Shown: piece after piece, positions 6,850 to 10,912 of the stretch | How the letters are laid out: every line of letters begins with the position of its first letter | Position numbering within the stretch: position 1 is the first letter of the stretch | The notes under the pieces: model-generated | Seen by the model: only the letters and a program-made list of their open reading frames with translations | Databases searched by the model: none | What the model was told of the DNA's origin: nothing | Translations under genes and position numbers: made by a program | Assembly: GCA_002898115.1 (NCBI GenBank) | Contig: BDTL01000073.1 | Coordinates: 1 to 10,912, forward strand | Length of the DNA: 10,912 nt | Direction of reading: 5' to 3' | DNA from: a bacterium BMS3Bbin02 | GTDB taxonomy: Bacteria > Actinomycetota > Acidimicrobiia > Spongiisociales > UBA5794

Positions 6850-7418
6850 TGGGTCGCCGGGTTCTGTTTCTCGGCCCTCCCGGAGCGGGAAAGGGTACCC
6901 AGGCCACGTTGCTTGCTCGTGCCCTCGGGGTGCCCCACATCTCGACCGGAGTCATGCTGCGTGAGGCTGTGGCCGAGGGAACCGACCTCGGTAACCAGGC
7001 CGGTGTCCTGATGGCTGCGGGGGATTTGGTACCGGACGAACTTGTTGTCGCCATGGTTGCCGAACGTCTCTCTCGAAGCGACGCAGCGTGCGGTTTTCTG
7101 CTTGACGGATTTCCCCGCAACATCGAACAGGCCGACGCCCTTGACAACTCGGTGGACGGTCATGCGATTGAGGTCGTCCTACTTCTCACGGTCGTTGAAG
7201 ACGAACTTGTTCGTCGGCTCCTGAAGCGAGCAGTCGAGGACGGTCGGGACGATGACAATGAGGACACGATTCGTCGTCGACTTGAGGTATACCGCAGCGA
7301 GACCGAACCTCTCGTCGAGCACTACCCGTTGCATGGAGTTCCTATCCGGAGGATCGACGGTCTTGGTACGGTCGAAGAAGTATTCGCACGAGTCGTGATG
7401 GCGCTGGCGCACGAATAA
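6849..7418 (+). CDS. adk: adenylate kinase, short-LID type
   Basis: A 189-residue kinase that interconverts ATP + AMP and 2 ADP in the cytoplasm. The P-loop GPPGAGKGT is at residues 9-17, the adenylate kinase signature LLDGFPRNIEQ at about 84-94, and a DGRDDDNEDTIRRRLEVY segment marks a short LID without the zinc-type insertion, as in actinobacterial enzymes. One oddity: the AMP-site motif reads HISTGVMLR (30-38), so residue 35 is Val (GTC at 6951-6953). This position is Asp in E. coli (STGDMLR) and acidic in the mycobacterial enzyme as I remember it. All other key residues appear present, so the enzyme is probably active. Start and stop are both in TAATG overlaps with secY and map. Its ribosome site is weak (GAGGG at 6832-6836), suggesting coupled translation. 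Confidence 0.95.
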   Translation: MGRRVLFLGPPGAGKGTQATLLARALGVPHISTGVMLREAVAEGTDLGNQAGVLMAAGDLVPDELVVAMVAERLSRSDAACGFLLDGFPRNIEQADALDNSVDGHAIEVVLLLTVVEDELVRRLLKRAVEDGRDDDNEDTIRRRLEVYRSETEPLVEHYPLHGVPIRRIDGLGTVEEVFARVVMALAHE

Positions 7419-8197
7419 TGGGTTCTGGGCTTCTTTCGATTAAGACGGCCGATGACTTCGCCAAGATGGCTGTTGCCGGGCGTGTTGTTGCTGAGCTTCA
7501 CGCCGAAGTACGTGCCGCGGCGAAGCCGGGTGTCTCGCTAAAGGCCCTTGACGAGATCGCGGAAAAGGTCGTACGAGCTCACGATTGTCGGCCGTCGTTT
7601 CTCGGCTATCAAGGCACGTACCCCGCGACTATTTGTGCTTCGCCGAACTCAGTAATCGTGCACGGCATTCCAACGGACTACCGACTTCGTGACGGGGATA
7701 TTCTCTCGATCGACGCCGGTGCTATCTATCAAGGCTGGCACGGCGACGCCGCGTTCACGATGGGGATCGGTGAGATCTCCGCGGAGGCGCAACAGCTCAT
7801 TGACGTCACCGAACAGGGACTCTGGAACGGTCTCGCTGAGGCGAAAGCCGGAAACCGGGTCGGCGACATCGGCGCCGCGGTTGAAGCAACGGCGGCGCCG
7901 TACGGGTTCGGCGTTGTGCAGGGATACACCGGTCACGGTATCGGACAGGCCATGCACGAAGCGCCCAGTGTGCCCAACTATGGTCGTCGCCGGCGCGGGT
8001 TCAAGCTTCGTGAGGGCATGGCGCTCGCCATTGAACCGATGTTCAACCTGGGAACTCCCGACACTGCGGTCCTCGATGACAACTGGACCGTCGTCACTGC
8101 TGACGGGGCCTGGTCCGCGCACTGGGAGCACACGGTTGGTCTCACTCCGGACGGCTCGTTCGTGTTCACCCTCCCCGAACCGAAACAAGTCGCGTAG
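7418..8197 (+). CDS. map: methionine aminopeptidase, type I
   Basis: A 259-residue metalloprotease that removes the initiator methionine from nascent proteins. All five metal ligands can be placed: D99 (SIDAG), D110 (GDAAF), H173 (TGHGIG), E206 (AIEPMF) and E237 (WEHTV). The substrate-site histidines H82 (VHGIP) and H180 (MHEAP) are also present. There is no N-terminal zinc-finger or SH3-binding extension, so this is the short bacterial form. The ATG at 7418 shares its A with the adk stop; no strong ribosome site is visible, again suggesting coupling. It is the last gene of the ribosomal cluster in this window. In most actinobacteria infA would follow at once, but here a 317-base non-coding stretch does. 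Confidence 0.96.
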   Translation: MGSGLLSIKTADDFAKMAVAGRVVAELHAEVRAAAKPGVSLKALDEIAEKVVRAHDCRPSFLGYQGTYPATICASPNSVIVHGIPTDYRLRDGDILSIDAGAIYQGWHGDAAFTMGIGEISAEAQQLIDVTEQGLWNGLAEAKAGNRVGDIGAAVEATAAPYGFGVVQGYTGHGIGQAMHEAPSVPNYGRRRRGFKLREGMALAIEPMFNLGTPDTAVLDDNWTVVTADGAWSAHWEHTVGLTPDGSFVFTLPEPKQVA

Positions 8198-8300
8198 ACG
8201 ACCGGGGGCCGGCGCCGGTGTGGGCGGTGAGTCGTTGACACGAAGACCCGGCTAGAGACTGCCCCCTGTCGGCAGATTCGAGTTCGACAGTCCCCTGAAC
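8198..8300 (+). other. spacer after map with short GC-rich inverted repeats; possible weak terminator region
   Basis: This 103-base stretch holds no convincing gene. Visible structure: a GC-rich dyad ACCGG/CCGGT at 8201-8205/8215-8219 around a CCGGCGCCGG core, a hairpin CTGCC/GGCAG (8259-8263/8271-8275, 7-base loop), and overlapping with it CTGTCG/CGACAG (8266-8271/8285-8290). None has a run of T after it, so a classical intrinsic terminator cannot be claimed. One of these could end the ribosomal operon transcript, or the overlapping dyads could be a regulator site just upstream of the promoter at 8301. Confidence 0.3.
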
Positions 8301-8336
8301 TTGACTCCGGTGTGTGGTGCGCTATCTTCTGCGCCA
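8301..8336 (+). promoter_or_regulatory. sigma70-type promoter for the leader peptide, metZ and reductase
   Basis: TTGACT at 8301-8306 and TATCTT at 8323-8328 are separated by 16 bases, close to the housekeeping-sigma consensus. The end of the -10 element is eight bases before the ATG at 8337, so the expected transcription start falls at 8335-8337. The first codon would then sit at or within two bases of the 5' end of the mRNA, a leaderless arrangement common in actinobacteria. No ribosome site precedes that ATG, which agrees with a leaderless start. The promoter is inferred from sequence only. Confidence 0.62.
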
Positions 8337-8423
8337 ATGAAGACGCTGATGTGTATGTGCTTGATGTTTAGCTCTCGGGTGGCCAACCCGGGTGCAGCAT
8401 GCGCATGCAGCTCGCACTCCTAA
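8337..8423 (+). CDS. Met/Cys-rich leader peptide (28 residues), probably leaderless, upstream of metZ
   Basis: The ATG at 8337 opens 28 codons ending with TAA at 8421-8423. The peptide begins MKTLMCMCLMFSS and ends GAACACSSHS; five residues are Met and four are Cys, in two clusters: M5-C6-M7-C8-L9-M10 (8349-8366) and C22-A23-C24 (8400-8408). The second cluster is encoded by a tandem GCATGC, a perfect 12-base palindrome at 8397-8408. Nearly a third of the residues contain sulfur, and the next genes make sulfide and homocysteine, so the peptide fits a cis-acting sensor of charged Cys-tRNA (or Met-tRNA) by ribosome stalling. Leaderless polycysteine ORFs that act as attenuators of sulfur genes are known from mycobacteria; this one differs in mixing Met with Cys. 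No matching family was recognised, and the peptide itself probably has no role after translation. Confidence 0.7.
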   Translation: MKTLMCMCLMFSSRVANPGAACACSSHS

Positions 8424-8467
8424 CACCGTCGCCATCCCCCGAGGGCACATCGTTTGGCGACGGTTGT
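8374..8467 (+). promoter_or_regulatory. candidate attenuator RNA with competing hairpins
   Basis: Three pairings compete. (1) 8374-8380 with 8386-8392 (core CGGGT/ACCCG, loop GGCCA) inside the leader ORF. (2) 8374-8379 CTCGGG with 8438-8443 CCCGAG, continued by 8380-8383 TGGC with 8431-8434 GCCA across a three-base bulge. (3) ACCGTCGCCA at 8425-8434 with TGGCGACGGT at 8455-8464, a perfect 10-bp stem with a CCC/GGG inner stem in its loop. Pairing 2 excludes both 1 and 3. A ribosome stalled on Cys codons 22-24 would cover 8386-8392, leaving 8374-8383 free for pairing 2 and preventing stem 3; smooth translation would let 1 and 3 form. That gives expression when Cys-tRNA is short. Stem 3 has no T-run after it, so it may not be a classical terminator; Rho-dependent or translational control remains possible. 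Pairings were found by eye, with no energy calculation. Confidence 0.5.
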
Positions 8468-8477
8468 AGTGACATCC

Positions 8478-8490
8478 TGTTCACCGAACA
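8478..8490. repeat. inverted repeat TGTTC-ACC-GAACA before metZ
   Basis: A perfect 5-bp dyad with a 3-base spacer, 24 bases upstream of the metZ start and just before its GGAG ribosome site at 8502-8505. It could be a small RNA hairpin in the metZ leader or a protein-binding site on the DNA. Five-base dyads arise often by chance, so this is weak on its own. Confidence 0.25.
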
Positions 8491-8514
8491 CACCTGTCCC
8501 TGGAGTCTTCCCCC

Positions 8515-9735
8515 ATGTCCTCATCTTCATCCTTCGATTCGCACGATGATCACCCGTGGCGGCCTGCCACGTTGCAGGTGCGCGGCGGTCTCAGTCGCAG
8601 CGCGTTCGACGAGACCTCCGAAGGCCTCTTCCTCACCTCCGGCTATGTGTACGGCTCGGCAGCCGAGGCACAAGCCGCTTTCGAGGGCGACATCGACCGC
8701 TATATCTACTCTCGTTACGGCAACCCGACTGTCGGGGTGTTCGAGGAGCGGCTGAGGCTCATTGAGGGTGCGGAGGTATGCAAGGCCACCGCAACGGGGA
8801 TGGCCGCGGTTTTTGCAGCGCTGGCATGCCGGCTCGACGCGGGTGACCGGGTCGTTGCCTCACGGGCGCTCTTTGGTTCCTGCAAGGTTGTCATTTCCGA
8901 TATCTTGCCGCGCTGGGGAATCGAGACTGTGCTCGTCGACGGGACGGACCTTGACGCGTGGGAGCGTGAGCTGGCGACCCCGGCAGATGTCGTGTTCTTC
9001 GAATCGCCCTCGAACCCGACGCTTGAAATCATCGACATCGCCGCGGTGAGCGAACGCGCCCATGCCGGTGGTGCGACAGTTGTCGTGGACAACGTCTTCG
9101 CGTCGCCGGTAGTGCAGAGCCCGCTCGCTCTCGGCGCCGACATCGTCGTGTACTCGACCACGAAACACATCGATGGCCAGGGCCGGACCCTCGGCGGTGC
9201 GGTGCTTGCGTCGCAACAGTTCATTGACGACCATTTCCAGTTGTTCTACCGGCATACCGGCCCCGCCATGAGCCCGTTTAACGCATGGGTGGCATTGAAG
9301 GGCCTCGAAACGCTTGATCTTCGCGTACGTGCACAGTCCGCATCCGCGCTGGCGGTTGCACAGTGGCTTGACGATCATGGTGCGGTCGCCACAGTGCGTC
9401 ACCCGTTCCTCGCGTCTCATCCCCAACGCGAGCTCGCCGAGCGCCAGATGTCGACGGGTGGCACGGTGGTGACGTTTACGGTGGAGGGTGGAACGTCCCG
9501 GGCGTTCGAGATTGTTGATGCTCTCACTGTGTTCGACATTTCCAACAACCTCGGCGATACCAAGAGCCTTGTGACCCACCCGGGTACCACGACACACCGC
9601 ATGCTCACTCCTGAGGAGCGTTTCGATGTCGGTCTGGCTGACGGGACCATCCGGCTGTCGATCGGCCTTGAGGACGTTGCTGACCTGATCGAGGACCTCG
9701 ATCGTGCGCTCGTCGGGCGCGGTGGTTCCCGATGA
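8515..9735 (+). CDS. metZ: O-succinylhomoserine sulfhydrylase (Cys/Met metabolism PLP enzyme)
   Basis: A 406-residue enzyme of the Cys/Met-metabolism PLP family, which joins sulfide to an activated homoserine ester to give homocysteine, the direct precursor of methionine. Landmarks in order: YIYSRYGNPT (63-72, PLP-phosphate and substrate region), a GAEVCKATATGMAA segment (85-98), ESPSNPTLEI (163-172), the PLP-ring aspartate D192 in VVVDN, and the Schiff-base lysine K217 in STTKHIDGQGRTLGG. The GQGR-LGG stretch is characteristic of MetZ, as against cystathionine gamma-synthase or lyase. C-terminal SLGDxxS-type motifs appear as NNLGDTKSLVTHPGTTTH. The ATG at 8515 has GGAG nine bases upstream. 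Transcription is likely from the 8301 promoter through the leader-peptide region. An O-acetylhomoserine substrate cannot be excluded from sequence alone. Confidence 0.88.
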   Translation: MSSSSSFDSHDDHPWRPATLQVRGGLSRSAFDETSEGLFLTSGYVYGSAAEAQAAFEGDIDRYIYSRYGNPTVGVFEERLRLIEGAEVCKATATGMAAVFAALACRLDAGDRVVASRALFGSCKVVISDILPRWGIETVLVDGTDLDAWERELATPADVVFFESPSNPTLEIIDIAAVSERAHAGGATVVVDNVFASPVVQSPLALGADIVVYSTTKHIDGQGRTLGGAVLASQQFIDDHFQLFYRHTGPAMSPFNAWVALKGLETLDLRVRAQSASALAVAQWLDDHGAVATVRHPFLASHPQRELAERQMSTGGTVVTFTVEGGTSRAFEIVDALTVFDISNNLGDTKSLVTHPGTTTHRMLTPEERFDVGLADGTIRLSIGLEDVADLIEDLDRALVGRGGSR

Positions 9736-9863
9736 CCGTGATGACCCTGCGTGTCCGAATGCGATGTCGGCGAGCCGCTGTTGCCAGCTCGCCGAACCAC
9801 TGCATTTCTGATTCCCCCCACAATTCTTTAGGACACGCACATGACGACACTTTCCGTTTCTGA
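9732..9863 (+). CDS. doubtful 43-residue ORF overlapping the metZ stop and the reductase start
   Basis: An ATG at 9732 overlaps the metZ stop (ATGA) and opens 43 codons to TGA at 9861-9863, running 23 bases into the reductase gene in another frame. An in-frame ATG at 9741 gives a 40-residue version starting MTLRVRMRCRRAAV. It contains two Cys, is Arg-rich at its start, and spans the hairpin at 9767-9795. Arg-rich short leader ORFs ahead of sulfur genes are known in actinobacteria, so a second leader peptide is conceivable. There is no clear ribosome site and no sulfur-rich cluster, so chance is the more likely explanation. Confidence 0.2.
   Translation: MTVMTLRVRMRCRRAAVASSPNHCISDSPHNSLGHAHDDTFRF
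9767..9795 (+). terminator. GC-rich hairpin between metZ and the reductase (terminator, attenuator or processing site)
   Basis: TCGGCGAGC at 9767-9775 pairs perfectly with GCTCGCCGA at 9787-9795: nine base pairs with an 11-base loop. Downstream is ACCACTGCATTTCTGATT, only moderately T-rich and not contiguous with the stem, so it is at best a weak intrinsic terminator. It may lower expression of the reductase relative to metZ, or protect the metZ 3' end. No separate promoter for the reductase is convincing in 9736-9840. Confidence 0.45.
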
Positions 9864-10912
9864 CCCCGACCTTGACCCCGACCTTCTCTCGGACATCACA
9901 GCATTCGAAGACATGCTCGCTCGCTACCGAGCCGGCAACGTAGACGAGGATGTCTTTCGTTCGTTCCGGCTCTCCAATGGTGTGTACGGCCAGCGGCAGG
10001 GGAACGACAACCAGATGATTCGGGTCAAGGTGCCGTACGGCTCGTTGACTCCAGGCCAGCTTGAGATGCTCGGTGACCTTGTGGAGTCGCACTCTCGCGG
10101 TTTCGGTCACATCACGACCCGACAGAATATCCAGTTTCATTTTGTGCACCTCGACGCTGTTCCCGAAGTGCTGCGCAGGTTGGCATCTGTTGGATTGACG
10201 ACTCGTGAAGCGTGTGGCGACGTCGTACGTAATGTTCAGGGATGCCACCTTGCCGGGGCCTGTCCCGTGGAGGTTCTCGACATCACCCAGTGGGCTGAGG
10301 CGGCGTATCGGCTTTTCCTCCGGAATCCGATTGCACAACGGCTCCCGCGCAAATTCAAGGTGAACTTCTCGGGGTGTGCAACCGACTGTGGACAAGCGAT
10401 GTTCAACGATGTCGGTGTTATTGCGGTCACAGAAAATGCCGAGACCGGTGTAACCGAGGTTGGGTTCCGCGTGTACGTCGCCGGCGGCCTGGGCGCTAAT
10501 CCGCACCCGGCGTTGGCGTTGGAGCCGTTCACGACCCGGGAGGATCTACTCCCGACACTTGAGGCGATCCTGCGCGTGTTCGATCAAGCCGGGAATCGAG
10601 ACAACAAGCTTCGCGCCCGGATGAAATGGCTCGTCGACACGATCGGGTTCGACGAGGTACAGCGCCGGGTGATGAACGTCCGCCGGCTACTCCCCGCGTC
10701 GTCCTCGTATCCGGGTGGTATTCCACACCAGGTTCAGGAGTTTGGTGACGAGCCCGCGGGCCGACTCGCGGTCGGTGACGCCACGAGGATCGGCCATGGA
10801 ACGCCGGTGCAGATCAGTGGTGTGTCGCCGCTGGGACGGTGGTCGTCAACGAACGTTGTCCGCGGTGTTCGTGATGGGACGGTATCCATCTACGCTCATG
10901 CAGTGCTCGGTG
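9841..10912 (+). CDS. siroheme/[4Fe-4S] sulfite (or nitrite) reductase, N-terminal 357 residues (3' truncated)
   Basis: The ATG at 9841 follows AGGA (9830-9833) at seven bases; the frame is open to the window edge, so only the first 357 residues are visible of a family usually well over 500. The sequence follows the nitrite/sulfite reductase pattern: ferredoxin-like domain FRSFRLSNGVYGQRQ and IRVKVPYGSLTPGQL, then HITTRQNIQFHF (R94), CGDVVRNV (R130) and LPRKFKVNF (K171, K173), which match the siroheme-contacting Arg/Lys residues of E. coli CysI. A complete cluster motif is present here: C135-X5-C141 and C179-X3-C183. GFRVYVAGGLGANP and the NRDNKLRARMKWLVD helix close the repeat. The six-electron reduction of sulfite to sulfide would feed MetZ next door, so a sulfite reductase is favoured; nitrite as substrate is not excluded. 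The DPDLDPDL stretch at the start is probably disordered. Confidence 0.87.
   Translation, partial: MTTLSVSDPDLDPDLLSDITAFEDMLARYRAGNVDEDVFRSFRLSNGVYGQRQGNDNQMIRVKVPYGSLTPGQLEMLGDLVESHSRGFGHITTRQNIQFHFVHLDAVPEVLRRLASVGLTTREACGDVVRNVQGCHLAGACPVEVLDITQWAEAAYRLFLRNPIAQRLPRKFKVNFSGCATDCGQAMFNDVGVIAVTENAETGVTEVGFRVYVAGGLGANPHPALALEPFTTREDLLPTLEAILRVFDQAGNRDNKLRARMKWLVDTIGFDEVQRRVMNVRRLLPASSSYPGGIPHQVQEFGDEPAGRLAVGDATRIGHGTPVQISGVSPLGRWSSTNVVRGVRDGTVSIYAHAVLG

Noticed and set aside
8235..8258. Promoter with TTGACA at 8235-8240
   Set aside because: The -35 hexamer is perfect, but no acceptable -10 lies 16-18 bases downstream; the nearest TAGAGA is at 12 bases.
8198..8514. SAM-type riboswitch upstream of metZ
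   Set aside because: A metZ leader is a typical place for one, but the promoter at 8301-8328 leaves fewer than 180 transcribed bases that mostly code for the leader peptide, and I could not find the paired core of the SAM-I/SAM-IV or SAM-II aptamers by eye. A covariance-model search would settle it.
8399..8755. A 118-codon open frame starting at ATG 8399
   Set aside because: It runs out of frame into metZ, its start is within the leader ORF, and its composition (Pro/Ser/Arg/Thr) is that of a shadow frame.
8860..10506. A 548-codon open frame on the - strand across metZ and the reductase
   Set aside because: It lies antisense to two well-recognised enzymes; its translation shows no family motif, and long open antisense frames are common opposite GC-rich codon-biased genes.
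1..10912. CRISPR arrays, insertion sequences, tRNA or rRNA genes, phage attachment sites
   Set aside because: No regularly spaced repeats, transposase-like ORFs, terminal inverted repeats or tRNA/rRNA-like sequence were seen; the window is filled by housekeeping and sulfur genes.

Overview
The window is GC-rich and tightly packed, with every supported gene on the + strand. It carries the last part of an S10-type ribosomal protein operon running into the spc operon: rpsC (3' end), rplP, rpmC, rpsQ, rplN, rplX, rplE, rpsN, rpsH, rplF, rplR, rpsE, rpmD, rplO, secY, adk, map. The gene order, the long charged S3 tail, the short actinobacterial-type adenylate kinase, the frequent GTG starts and ATGA/TAATG overlaps, and an apparently leaderless regulatory ORF all suggest an actinobacterium. 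The 101-residue zinc-free S14 in the spc position is not what mycobacteria or streptomycetes carry there, so a deeper-branching class such as Acidimicrobiia is possible. That placement is an inference and cannot be confirmed from the window.

Layout. Positions 1-5473 hold fourteen ribosomal protein genes, almost all overlapping by 1-4 bases or separated by fewer than 12. Between rplO and secY lies a 71-base gap that is almost filled by a 21-codon ORF whose ATG overlaps the rplO stop (5470-5535). secY, adk and map (5545-8197) follow, joined by TAATG overlaps; they supply the Sec channel, adenylate kinase and N-terminal methionine removal. The usual actinobacterial continuation (infA, rpmJ, rpsM, rpsK, rpoA, rplQ) is absent: the cluster ends at map.

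Positions 8198-8514 form a 317-base regulatory region. Its most striking content is a good sigma70-type promoter (TTGACT, 16 bases, TATCTT) placed so that transcription would start at or next to the ATG of a 28-codon ORF (8337-8423). Nine of the 28 residues are methionine or cysteine. After it come RNA elements that can form mutually exclusive pairings. This looks like a leaderless, sulfur-amino-acid-sensing attenuator controlling the genes downstream: metZ (O-succinylhomoserine sulfhydrylase, 8515-9735) and a siroheme sulfite/nitrite reductase (9841 to the window end, truncated). Together these would reduce sulfite to sulfide and put sulfide into homocysteine, the precursor of methionine. A 9-bp GC-rich hairpin and a second small ORF lie between the two enzymes.

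The best candidate for an undescribed system is the Met/Cys-rich leader and its attenuator. Secondary points are the rplO-secY micro-ORF, the Asp-to-Val change in the AMP-binding motif of Adk, the zinc-free S14, and the complete CX5C/CX3C cluster motif in the first half of the reductase.
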